The position numbers and the translations under genes were made by a program. From assembly GCF_010728725.1 (NCBI RefSeq), contig NZ_AP022606.1:62001-126000 (forward strand): 64,000 nt of DNA. Direction: 5' to 3'. The first letter of the stretch is position 1. Each line of letters opens with the position of its first letter. This document shows positions 27,580 to 35,625 of the stretch, piece after piece. The stretch is from Mycobacterium branderi. GTDB lineage: Bacteria; Actinomycetota; Actinomycetes; Mycobacteriales; Mycobacteriaceae. The notes below the pieces were generated by a model that was not told where the DNA came from, did no database searches, and was given only the letters and a program-made list of their open reading frames with translations.

Positions 27580-27608
27580 AGAACAAGCCCTCGACGACGA
27601 GAGACATC

Positions 27609-29132
27609 GTGACCACTTCAGATAGCTATGACGTAGCGGTGATCGGCTACGGGCCCACCGGTGCCACCGCCGCGAACCTGTTGGGCCAGGCCGGCCTGAA
27701 AGTCGTTGTGATCGAGCGTGATTCCGATGTGTATGGCCGCGCGCGGGCGATCTCGACCGACGAGGAAGTGATGCGGATATGGCAGTCCGTCGGTCTGGCG
27801 GACCGATTGCAGCAGGACATGCTGCCTGACCGCCCGCTGAATTTTGTCGACGCCGACGGTGTGCCGTTCATCGACTTGAAGATCGCTCCTCGCGGCGCGG
27901 GGCATCCGCCGCAACAGTTCTTGTATCAACCCGCGGTCGACCACGTCCTGCGCGAGGGGGTGCAGCGCTTCGCAGGTGTCGATGTGCTCTTGGAGCACGA
28001 ATGCCTGCGCGTGCTGCCTAAGGGCGACGAGGTCGAGCTCATGCTGGCCGACTTACGTACCGACACCTTCAAGCGGTTTCGCGCGTCTTATGTGATTGCC
28101 GCCGACGGTGGGTCCTCGCCAACCCGCGGCCAGCTAGGCGTCGGCTACACCGGGCGCACCTACGCCGAGCGTTGGGTCGTCATCGACACCAAGGTCCTCA
28201 AGGAATGGGACGCCCACGACCGGTTGCGGTTCCACTGCAATCCGGCCCGGCCGACGGTCGACTGTCCGACGCCGCTCGGCCACCACCGCTGGGAATACCC
28301 CGCACGCACAGGCGAAGACGATGACGAGCTGCTGCGCGAGGAGGCCATCTGGAAAGTGTTGGAAGATCAGGGCGTCACCCGCGAGAACGTCAAGATCCTG
28401 CGGGCCGTGATCTATAGCCACCACGTCCGTGTCGCAGACCGCTGGCGGGTCGGCCGCGTGTTTCTGGCCGGGGATGCCGCGCACGCCATGCCGCCATGGA
28501 TCGGCCAAGGTATGTCCGCCGGAGTCCGCGACGTCGCCAACTTGTGCTGGAAACTAGCCGCCGTCGTCCAGCGACGAGCGCCCGAGTCGCTCCTCGACTC
28601 CTATCAATCCGAACGCAAACCCCACGTCATCGAGGTCACCCGGCGGGCGTGCTTCGCCGGCCGGATCATCACCGAGCGCAATCGAGCCATCGCCGCGGTG
28701 CGTAACCATGTATTGCGGGCGCTCACCCGCCTGCCCGGTCTGGACGTCCGCGTTCAGCGACTGACCTGGATCCCCGACGCCCGCTACCGAGAAGGTTTCT
28801 TCGCAGCACCCACGCACCCGGCCGTCGGATGGCAGATCCCACAGCCGTGGGTGACGGACGCGACCGGCGCCACCGTTCGCCTCGACGACGTCCTCGGTGG
28901 GCGGTGGACGCTCCTGCATGTCGGTGAGCTCCCGGCGGGCGCGCACCCTTGGGCCGACCTGGGCGTCCCATCTCTTCAGATCACCGAACCCATACTGGTC
29001 GATTGGCTACGACGAAAGAAGGCCGCAGCCGTCGTACTGCGGCCCGACGGATTCATTTATGCCGCAGCCGAATCCGGTCAACCGCTGCCCCTACCGCCCG
29101 ACATCCGCATCGCGACTGAGGCCACCGCATGA
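27609..29132 (+). CDS. FAD-dependent aromatic hydroxylase (MhpA-like)
   Basis: 507 residues, class A flavoprotein monooxygenase related to 3-(3-hydroxyphenyl)propionate hydroxylase. FAD-binding VIGYGPTGATAANLLGQAGLKVVVIERD (~11-38), the DG motif VIAADGGSSPTRGQLG, and GD motif RVFLAGDAAHAMPPWIGQGMSAGVRDVANLCWKL (~286-320). It would hydroxylate a phenol to the catechol for ring cleavage. First gene of the rightward arm; its stop overlaps the hydrolase start. Length is close to family norms after allowing for a shortened C-terminal thioredoxin-like region. Confidence 0.9.
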   Translation: MTTSDSYDVAVIGYGPTGATAANLLGQAGLKVVVIERDSDVYGRARAISTDEEVMRIWQSVGLADRLQQDMLPDRPLNFVDADGVPFIDLKIAPRGAGHPPQQFLYQPAVDHVLREGVQRFAGVDVLLEHECLRVLPKGDEVELMLADLRTDTFKRFRASYVIAADGGSSPTRGQLGVGYTGRTYAERWVVIDTKVLKEWDAHDRLRFHCNPARPTVDCPTPLGHHRWEYPARTGEDDDELLREEAIWKVLEDQGVTRENVKILRAVIYSHHVRVADRWRVGRVFLAGDAAHAMPPWIGQGMSAGVRDVANLCWKLAAVVQRRAPESLLDSYQSERKPHVIEVTRRACFAGRIITERNRAIAAVRNHVLRALTRLPGLDVRVQRLTWIPDARYREGFFAAPTHPAVGWQIPQPWVTDATGATVRLDDVLGGRWTLLHVGELPAGAHPWADLGVPSLQITEPILVDWLRRKKAAAVVLRPDGFIYAAAESGQPLPLPPDIRIATEATA

Positions 29133-30001
29133 CGGCCTACAAGTTGACCGAACGCACCATCACCGTCGCCGGCAAGCCGATCTTCGTAGCCGAAACCGGC
29201 AGCGGGCCCGCCGTGGTCATGCTGCACGGCGGCGGGCCCGGCGCCTCCGGTGTTTCCAACTACTCCAGCAACATTGACGCGCTCGGGGCACGCTTCCGGC
29301 TGATCGTGCCCGACATGCCGGGCTACGGCCGATCATGCAAAGGCGTCGACCAGGACGACCCCTTCGGCTACCTCGCCAACATGATCCGCGGCATGCTCGA
29401 CGAACTCGGTATCGACACAGCACATTTGGTCGGCAACTCTTACGGTGGCGCGGCCGCGCTACGACTAGCGCTGGACACTCCGCACCGTGTCGAGAAGCTG
29501 GTGCTGATGGGTCCCGGTGGCATCGGCACCACACGCGGTGTCCCGACTGCCGGGCTGAAGAGCCTGCTGTCGTACTACGGTGGCGACGGACCGAGCCGCA
29601 GCAAATTGGCAGCGTTCATCCGCAATTACCTTGTCTACGACGGGGCTTCGGTTCCGGACGAGCTGATCGACCTGCGCTATAAGGCCTCGATCGATCCGGA
29701 GGTGGTGACGAATCCACCGCTGCAACGCCCTTCCGGGCCGACGGCGCTGCGAACCCTCTGGCGCATGGACCTCACTCGGGACTCCCGGCTCAAGCAGCTG
29801 CGGACACCGACCCTGGTGTTGTGGGGTCGCGACGACAAGGTCAACCGGCCGACCGGCGGACCGATGCTGCTCAACCTGTTACCCAACGCCGAGTTGGTCA
29901 TGACCTCGCACACCGGCCACTGGATGCAGTGGGAACGCGCCGAGCTCTTCAACAAGCTCGTCACCGAATTCCTCAGCTCACCTTCGGTTTTCGACCAATG
30001 A
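29129..30001 (+). CDS. Meta-cleavage product C-C hydrolase (BphD/MhpC/HsaD-like)
   Basis: Alpha/beta hydrolase, 290 residues. Oxyanion motif MLHGGGPGASGVSNYSSN (~31-48), nucleophile GNSYGG (~103-108), catalytic Asp in LWGRDDKVN and His in SHTGHWMQWE (~265-274). The GGGPGA loop is characteristic of enzymes that hydrolyse 2-hydroxy-6-oxo-dienoates. Overlaps both neighbours by 4 nt. Confidence 0.92.
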   Translation: MTAYKLTERTITVAGKPIFVAETGSGPAVVMLHGGGPGASGVSNYSSNIDALGARFRLIVPDMPGYGRSCKGVDQDDPFGYLANMIRGMLDELGIDTAHLVGNSYGGAAALRLALDTPHRVEKLVLMGPGGIGTTRGVPTAGLKSLLSYYGGDGPSRSKLAAFIRNYLVYDGASVPDELIDLRYKASIDPEVVTNPPLQRPSGPTALRTLWRMDLTRDSRLKQLRTPTLVLWGRDDKVNRPTGGPMLLNLLPNAELVMTSHTGHWMQWERAELFNKLVTEFLSSPSVFDQ

Positions 30002-30996
30002 GCATCTTCGGCAAGGTGCACCTCGGCTACGTCGTCATCGAAACGGACAAGTTCGCGGACTGGCGCCGTTTCGGCCGCGACGCCATCGGCCTGCACCTCG
30101 ACGAGACACTATCCGACGTGATCCGATTTCGCCTCGACGAAAACGAATGCCGCTTCCTCCTGCGACGCGGCCCGGCCGAAGACGTCACAGCGCTGGGTTG
30201 GCAACTCGACGACCACAACACCTTCGACGAAGTCATCGCGCGGGTCACCCGGCAGGGAGCGCCCGTGACCGAAGGCACGGCGGAGGAAGCCGCGCTGCGA
30301 GGCATCGAGCGGCTGGTGCGATTCCCGGGACCCAACGGGCTGGCACAGGAAGTCTTCACCCGGGCTCGAGCCGGTGAGACCCCGTTGAACATGCGCGTCG
30401 GCGGCGGTTTCGTCACCGGCGAAGCCGGGATCGGACACGTCGCGGTCACGACGAAAAACCCACACCAGGTACGTGGCTACTACGACACGGTGTTCGACGC
30501 GCGCCTGTCCGACTACATCGACGAGACGATCAGTGGGCTCAAGTTCAAAATCCGGTTCCTGCGGGTTAATCAGCGCCACCACTCGATGGCCATAGCGGCA
30601 GTCAACCGACTGCCCGTCAACCCAATTCGCACCCGTGTTCAGCACCTCAACATCCAGGTCGCCGACCTCGACGACATGACGGCCTCCTATCAACGGGTCA
30701 AAGAACTCGGTTTCCACATGGCGCTGGCCGTCGGTCAGCACACCAACGACCGTGAGCTGTCCTATTACGCGATGACGCCGTCGGGTTTCGAATGGGAAGT
30801 CGGGTGGAACCCGATCGTCGTCGACGAAAAGACCTGGGAACCCACCACCTATCAAGGGATCAGCATCTGGGGCCACACCCCGGAAGGTCAAACGATCATC
30901 GACAAGCTCGCTCAGTTCAAGACCGCGGCCACCTCGCTTGTACACCGCGAAGACACCATCCCGGCGCTATCCGGCACAGGAATTCCCGACGACTAA
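29998..30996 (+). CDS. Type I extradiol (VOC) ring-cleavage dioxygenase
   Basis: 332 residues, two VOC domains. Iron ligands: His in GIGHVAVTTKN (~144), His in VQHLNIQVADLDD (~213) and Glu in SGFEWEVGWN (~264). Start at ATG 29998 overlaps the hydrolase stop; upstream reading frame is antisense-like filler. It sits with hydroxylase and C-C hydrolase, so it likely makes the ring-opened product that the hydrolase cuts. Shorter and divergent from the other dioxygenase of this locus. Confidence 0.9.
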   Translation: MSIFGKVHLGYVVIETDKFADWRRFGRDAIGLHLDETLSDVIRFRLDENECRFLLRRGPAEDVTALGWQLDDHNTFDEVIARVTRQGAPVTEGTAEEAALRGIERLVRFPGPNGLAQEVFTRARAGETPLNMRVGGGFVTGEAGIGHVAVTTKNPHQVRGYYDTVFDARLSDYIDETISGLKFKIRFLRVNQRHHSMAIAAVNRLPVNPIRTRVQHLNIQVADLDDMTASYQRVKELGFHMALAVGQHTNDRELSYYAMTPSGFEWEVGWNPIVVDEKTWEPTTYQGISIWGHTPEGQTIIDKLAQFKTAATSLVHREDTIPALSGTGIPDD

Positions 30997-31008
30997 CGGA
31001 AGGCGATC

Positions 31009-32040
31009 ATGCTGCGCATCGACACCCACCACCACCTGATCCCGCCCGATTATCGAAAAGCTCTGCAGAAAGCCGGTATCGACGAAGCCGGTGGGCGCGC
31101 ACTGCCCGACTGGACCGCAGAGGCGGCACTGCAAACCATGGCTGAACTTGACATCGCCACCGCCATCCTGTCGGTCTCCACTCCGGGCACGACGTTCCTG
31201 CCCGGATCCGCCGATGCCGCCAGCCTGGCTCGTGACCTCAACGACTACACCGTCGAACTCGTCGCCGCCCAACGTGATCGGTTCGGCTTCTTCGCCACCG
31301 TGCCGATGCCGCACATCGACGAGTCCGTTACCGAAACGGTTCGCGCACTGGACGAGTTGAAAGCCGACGGCGTGGTGCTCCTCGCCAACAACGCCGGCAC
31401 CTACCTGGGTCAAGACGGCCAGGACCCGCTGTTCGCTGCACTGGATGCGCGCTCTGCCGTGGTGTTCATCCATCCGGCCGACCTGCCCGGTCCCACGGTT
31501 GCAGGAATCTCTCCCTTTGCCGCCGACTTTCTGCTGGATACAACTCGTGCGGCATACCTATTGGTGCGCAACGGGATCCGCCGTCGCTACCCGAACATCC
31601 GGTTCATCCTCAGCCACGCCGGCGGCTTCGTTCCGTACGCCAGCCATCGGATGGCGCTGGCCATCACCGCCGACACGGGTGCCAGCCCCGCCGACTGTCT
31701 CGACGACTTCTCCAGCTTCTACTTCGACACCGCACTGTCGTCGAGCGCCGCGGCACTGCCCACGCTGCTCGCCTTCGCCAAGCCCGGCCACATTACGTTC
31801 GGCTCGGACTGGCCGTTTGCGCCGGTTGCCGCCGGGAAGCTGTTCGCCGCCGGTCTGGAAACCTACCCCGGTCTCGACAGCGGATCGCGCAACGCTATTG
31901 AGCGCACCAACGCGCTCGCGTTGTTTCCGCGACTCGGTGCGGCGCCACAACGGATCTCACGGTCACCCATGAAACGAGTTCGGCACGAGGTAAGCCGCTC
32001 GGTGATGCGGGGCATCGCGCGGTTGACGAACGCCGGCTGA
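31009..32040 (+). CDS. Amidohydrolase-family decarboxylase-like protein (ACMSD type)
   Basis: 343 residues of the amidohydrolase-2 family: metal motif DTHHHLIPPDY (~5-15), HPADLPGP, ILSHAGGFVPY (~199-209) and GSDWPFAP (~263-270). Relatives decarboxylate aminocarboxymuconate semialdehyde, gamma-resorcylate or 6-methylsalicylate. Last gene of the rightward arm, 12 bp after the dioxygenase. I infer removal of a ring or side-chain carboxylate in the same pathway; the substrate is not evident. Confidence 0.82.
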   Translation: MLRIDTHHHLIPPDYRKALQKAGIDEAGGRALPDWTAEAALQTMAELDIATAILSVSTPGTTFLPGSADAASLARDLNDYTVELVAAQRDRFGFFATVPMPHIDESVTETVRALDELKADGVVLLANNAGTYLGQDGQDPLFAALDARSAVVFIHPADLPGPTVAGISPFAADFLLDTTRAAYLLVRNGIRRRYPNIRFILSHAGGFVPYASHRMALAITADTGASPADCLDDFSSFYFDTALSSSAAALPTLLAFAKPGHITFGSDWPFAPVAAGKLFAAGLETYPGLDSGSRNAIERTNALALFPRLGAAPQRISRSPMKRVRHEVSRSVMRGIARLTNAG

Positions 32041-32101
32041 GTTATCCACAGCCCCGCCACAAGCGGACAGATGTGTCGGAGGTCCCGCCTAGCATGCGGT
32101 C

Positions 32102-32518
32102 ATGACGAACTGGATCAATACGGTCAGCCGTGACCATGTCGAACAGGGTGTGCTCGGCCGCTTCACGCAGGCCAACCACGGCAAGCCACATATGCTGCGC
32201 AAGATGGCCCGGGGTGACTGGATCATCTTCTACTCACCGAAAACCAACTACCCCGACGGCGAGCCGCTTCAGGCCTTCACCGCCATCGGCCAAGTCGCCG
32301 ATGACCAGCCGTATCAGGCGAAGATGACGCCTGACTTCGAGCCGTGGCGTCGCAACGTCGACTTCCTCGAGTGCACCGAAACGCCGATCCGGCCACTGAT
32401 CGACCAACTCGACTTCATCGAGGATAAGGCTCGGTGGGGCTACAAGTTTCGCTTCGGGGTGTTCAAGATCGACGATCACGACCTGGAGGTGATCCGCTCG
32501 GCGATGACCGGCTCATGA
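32102..32518 (+). CDS. EVE-domain protein
   Basis: 138 residues: NWINTVSRDHVEQGVLGRF then HMLRKMARGDWIIFYSPKT and FTAIGQVADDQPYQ, matching the EVE/PUA-like fold (UPF0310). Such domains are thought to recognise modified bases in nucleic acids. It has its own short upstream gap and overlaps the convergent TetR gene by 6 bp. No restriction or modification gene is nearby, so the role is open. Confidence 0.8.
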   Translation: MTNWINTVSRDHVEQGVLGRFTQANHGKPHMLRKMARGDWIIFYSPKTNYPDGEPLQAFTAIGQVADDQPYQAKMTPDFEPWRRNVDFLECTETPIRPLIDQLDFIEDKARWGYKFRFGVFKIDDHDLEVIRSAMTGS

Positions 32519-33112
32519 ACTAGCGCGCGACGCTTCATAACCTGCGGTCAACCGGAACACGGCGCGGTCGATAGCCGGCACGATTTCCGTCACCTCGATC
32601 TCGCCGGCGGCAAACCGTCCCACGAGCCCGTACACCAGACTCGAAACGACGGTATCGAGGTCGTGGACGAATTCGGCGTCCACATCGGCGAGCACTGCCA
32701 TCGCTACCGGTAGCACGGCGTCGAAACCACGGCGGATCAGTCGCTCGCCGCCGGGCGCGGTCCGTGCCCGAAAATACGCCTCGAGCATGGCGGGATGCTG
32801 CTCCCACGGCTCGAAGATCGTGCGCAGCACCCGCATCAGCCCGGCATACAGCGACTCGTCGCTGTCGTGTGTCTGCGCCGTCAACCCGGCGTACCGGTTC
32901 TCGTCCATCCAGCAGTCGAGCGCGGCGAGGATCAGTTCGTCGCGAGTGGCGTATCGCTTGTAGATGGTGGCCAGCGACGTCCGGGCTCGCCGTGCCACTT
33001 CTCGCAGTTGTACCGCGTCGTAGCCGTCGGTTTCCAAGATGTCGACGACGACGTCGAGCACCCGATCTCGCTGCCTGGCCGATTCGTCGCTGCTCAGCGC
33101 TGCACTGGTCAT
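32513..33112 (-). CDS. TetR-family regulator (KstR-like HTH) of the SDR/ALDH operon
   Basis: 199 residues with HTH RDRVLDVVVDILETDGYDAVQLREVARRARTSLATIYKRYATRDEL (~15-60). The second half resembles KstR-type ligand domains that sense acyl-CoA or steroid-type ligands, which is an inference. Divergent from the SDR at 33195; two palindromes with core GTAACCCGGTTAC lie between, and a third copy occurs before the second P450 gene at 39942. Confidence 0.88.
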   Translation of the reverse strand: MTSAALSSDESARQRDRVLDVVVDILETDGYDAVQLREVARRARTSLATIYKRYATRDELILAALDCWMDENRYAGLTAQTHDSDESLYAGLMRVLRTIFEPWEQHPAMLEAYFRARTAPGGERLIRRGFDAVLPVAMAVLADVDAEFVHDLDTVVSSLVYGLVGRFAAGEIEVTEIVPAIDRAVFRLTAGYEASRASS

Positions 33113-33133
33113 TGAAATGCCCTTGCCCTCTTG

Positions 33134-33171
33134 GAGTAACCCGGTTACTCTACCCCGGTAACCCGGTTACC
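33134..33171. promoter_or_regulatory. Tandem palindromic operators, core GTAACCCGGTTAC
   Basis: GAGTAACCCGGTTACTC (33134-33150) and GGTAACCCGGTTACC (33157-33171), centres 22 bp apart, in the 82-bp gap between divergent TetR and SDR genes. A matching GTAACCTGGTTAC stands at 39942-39954. Confidence 0.85.
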
Positions 33172-33194
33172 CAAACGCAACGAAGCGAGGACCG

Positions 33195-34025
33195 ATGGGC
33201 GGTTTGGACGGCAAGGTCGCCTTCATCACCGGTGTGGCGCGCGGCCAGGGCCGCAGCCACGCTGTCCGGCTGGCCCGCGACGGCGCCGACATCATCGGCA
33301 TCGACATCTGCGCGGACATCGAAGCCAACCACTACGCGATGGCCAGCCGCGAGGAACTCGACGAAACCATCGGGCTGGTCGAGGCCGAAGGCGGCAAGAT
33401 GCTGGGCAGCGTCGCCGATGTGCGCGATTTCCACCAAGTCAAGGCGGCGCTGGATGCCGGGGTGGAGCATTTTGGTCGGCTCGACATCGTGTGCGCCAAC
33501 GCGGGAATCGCGCCGGTGGCGTTTCGTCAGCTGAGCATCGAGGAGGAGCTGGCGCAGTGGCGGGCGGCGATCGGGGTGAACCTCGACGGCGCCTACCACA
33601 CTGCCTGGGCGGCCATCCCCCATCTTCTTGCCGGCCAGCACGGCGGCGCGATCGTGTTCACCAGCTCGACGGCCGGGCTGCGTGGGTTCGGCGGTCTGCA
33701 GGGCGGCGGGCTAGGTTATGCCGCCTCCAAGCACGGAATCGTGGGGCTGATGCGCACCCTGGCGAACACGTTGGCGCCCTTCAGTATTCGGGTCAACACG
33801 GTCCATCCCACCGCAGTCCGCACCATGATGGCCGTCAATCCAGCGATGACCGAGTTCTTGGAGAGCTTCCCCGAAGGCGGTGCGCACCTGCAAAATCCGA
33901 TGCCGGTCGAGATGCTGGAACCCGAGGACATCAGCGCGGCGATCGCATACCTGGTCTCCGATGAGGCCAAATACGTCACCGGGGTGACATTCCCCGTCGA
34001 CGCCGGCTTCTGCAACAAATTATGA
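33195..34025 (+). CDS. Mycofactocin-type short-chain dehydrogenase
   Basis: 276 residues; Rossmann motif GKVAFITGVARGQGRSHAVRLARDGADIIGIDIC (~6-39) with the family's extended insertion after it, NAG motif ANAGIAP, catalytic Ser in TSSTAG and YAASKHG (Tyr-Lys). This long-insert type is associated with mycofactocin, where the NAD cofactor does not exchange freely. Likely oxidises a secondary or allylic alcohol such as a terpenoid; substrate unknown. First of four overlapped genes (33195-37076). Confidence 0.88.
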   Translation: MGGLDGKVAFITGVARGQGRSHAVRLARDGADIIGIDICADIEANHYAMASREELDETIGLVEAEGGKMLGSVADVRDFHQVKAALDAGVEHFGRLDIVCANAGIAPVAFRQLSIEEELAQWRAAIGVNLDGAYHTAWAAIPHLLAGQHGGAIVFTSSTAGLRGFGGLQGGGLGYAASKHGIVGLMRTLANTLAPFSIRVNTVHPTAVRTMMAVNPAMTEFLESFPEGGAHLQNPMPVEMLEPEDISAAIAYLVSDEAKYVTGVTFPVDAGFCNKL

Positions 34026-34825
34026 CAGGACGGGTAGTCGGCAAGCGGGTCCTGATCACCGGCGCGGCACGCGGCATGGGCCGCAGCCACGCCGTACGCC
34101 TCGCGGAGGAGGGCGCCGACGTCATCCTGGTCGACATCTGCGAGTCACTGCCGGAACTGGAATACCCGTTGGCCTCCGAAGAGGATCTTGCGGAGACGGC
34201 TCGGCTCGTCGAAAAGCATGAACGCCGTGCCGTCACCAAGATCGTGGACGTGCGCGACGCGGCAGCGCTGGGGGCGACCGTCGACGAAGCGATCGCCGAA
34301 CTCGGCGGGCTGGACGGCGCGGTGGCCAATGCCGGTGTGCTGACGGTGGGAACGTGGGACAAGACCACGGCCGAACAGTGGCGCACCGTCGTCGACGTCA
34401 ACCTGATCGGGACGTGGAACACCTGTGCCGCGGCACTTCCGCATCTGGTCGATCGCGGCGGCAGCCTGGTGAACATCAGCTCGTCGGCCGGCCTCAAGGG
34501 CACACCGCTGCACCTGCCCTATACCGCGTCCAAGCACGGCGTCGTCGGGTTGAGCCGCGCGCTGGCCAATGAGCTTGCCGCACAGAATGTTCGGGTCAAC
34601 ACGGTGCACCCGACCGGTGTCGAAACCGGTATGCGCCCGCAGTCGCTGCAGAGCCTGCTCGCCGAGGAGCGGCCCGACCTGGTGCCCATCTTCCTGAACG
34701 CCCTTCCCGCGATCATGGCGGAGCCCGTCGACGTCAGCAACGCGGTGCTGTTCTTGATCTCCGACGAGTCTCGGTATGTGACGGGGCTGGAGTTCAAAGT
34801 CGACGCAGGTGTCACCCTCAGATGA
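34022..34825 (+). CDS. Mycofactocin-type short-chain dehydrogenase
   Basis: 267 residues; GKRVLITGAARGMGRSHAVRLAEEGADVILVDIC (~7-40), ANAGVLTVG, ISSSAGLKG and YTASKHGVVGLSRALANELA. Same long-insert class as the preceding gene but clearly distinct in sequence, so it probably acts on another intermediate. Its start overlaps the previous stop and its stop overlaps the next start, each by 4 nt. Confidence 0.88.
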   Translation: MTGRVVGKRVLITGAARGMGRSHAVRLAEEGADVILVDICESLPELEYPLASEEDLAETARLVEKHERRAVTKIVDVRDAAALGATVDEAIAELGGLDGAVANAGVLTVGTWDKTTAEQWRTVVDVNLIGTWNTCAAALPHLVDRGGSLVNISSSAGLKGTPLHLPYTASKHGVVGLSRALANELAAQNVRVNTVHPTGVETGMRPQSLQSLLAEERPDLVPIFLNALPAIMAEPVDVSNAVLFLISDESRYVTGLEFKVDAGVTLR

Positions 34826-35625
34826 CGACGGAACGTTCTGAGCGCGGCCGGCGGCTGTTCACCGAGGTGATGACATTTGCGCCGCCCGATGATTCCAGTG
34901 CGACGGCAACCGGGCTGATCGACTTCGTCTTCGGCGACGTCTGGTCGCGTCCCGGACTGAGCCGACGGGACCGGCGGTTCGTCACGCTCCCCTGTGTCGC
35001 GGCCGCCGACGCCCAAGAACCGCTCGACCAGCACGTCTACGCAGCACTCAACAGCGGTGACCTCTCAATCACCGAAATACGGGAAACTGTCTTGCATTTC
35101 GCGGTCTACGCCGGCTGGCCCAAGGCGTCGCGGTTCAACATGGCCGTCGACGCGCAGTGGGACCGCATTCATCGCGAACGCGGGCTACCGGTGCCGCCCG
35201 CCGAACCACTGCTGCCGCTCACCACGCCGAGCGAGCCGGAGGCGCGGCTGGCGGGCGGCGAACACTCGTTCCGGGAGATCAACTGCGTCCCCTATGTGCC
35301 ACCGCGCGACAACCCCTACTCCGGAGCGGGCATCCTCAATTTCGTCTTCGGCGAGATGTGGCTGCGGCCAGGGCTCGGCATGAAGGAACGCCGGCTGATC
35401 ACGGTGACGTGTGTCGCGATTCAGGATGCGCCGATTCCGATCATGTCCCACGTCTACGCCGCGCTAAAGAGCTGCGATGTGAGCTTCGACGAAATAGACG
35501 AAGTAGCACTGCATTTCGCCGCTTACTACGGATGGCCGAAGGCCATGCACCTCAGCCAGGTCGTCGCCGAACAGAAACAACGCGTTCTCGACGAGGCCGG
35601 CAACGACGCGTCGGTGATCCGGTGA
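34822..35625 (+). CDS. Tandem carboxymuconolactone decarboxylase-like protein
   Basis: 267 residues containing two CMD repeats: FVFGDVWSRPGLSRRDRRFVTLPCVAA ... HVYAALNSGDLSITEIRETVLHFAVYAGWPKA, and FVFGEMWLRPGLGMKERRLITVTCVAI ... HVYAALKSCDVSFDEIDEVALHFAAYYGWPKA. No CxxC of the peroxidase branch (AhpD) is present, so it is likely not a disulfide enzyme. Function within the operon is unknown; isomerase, decarboxylase or lactone chemistry is possible. Confidence 0.85.
   Translation: MTTERSERGRRLFTEVMTFAPPDDSSATATGLIDFVFGDVWSRPGLSRRDRRFVTLPCVAAADAQEPLDQHVYAALNSGDLSITEIRETVLHFAVYAGWPKASRFNMAVDAQWDRIHRERGLPVPPAEPLLPLTTPSEPEARLAGGEHSFREINCVPYVPPRDNPYSGAGILNFVFGEMWLRPGLGMKERRLITVTCVAIQDAPIPIMSHVYAALKSCDVSFDEIDEVALHFAAYYGWPKAMHLSQVVAEQKQRVLDEAGNDASVIR

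Noticed and set aside
32042..32050. TTATCCACA, a perfect E. coli-type DnaA box
   Set aside because: Single copy with no cluster, no AT-rich unwinding region and no dnaA/dnaN nearby; chance occurrence in a short intergenic gap.
33134..33171. KstR operator
   Set aside because: KstR sites have AAC and GTT separated by two bases (TnnAACnnGTTnnA); here the spacing is three, so it is assigned to the adjacent TetR instead.
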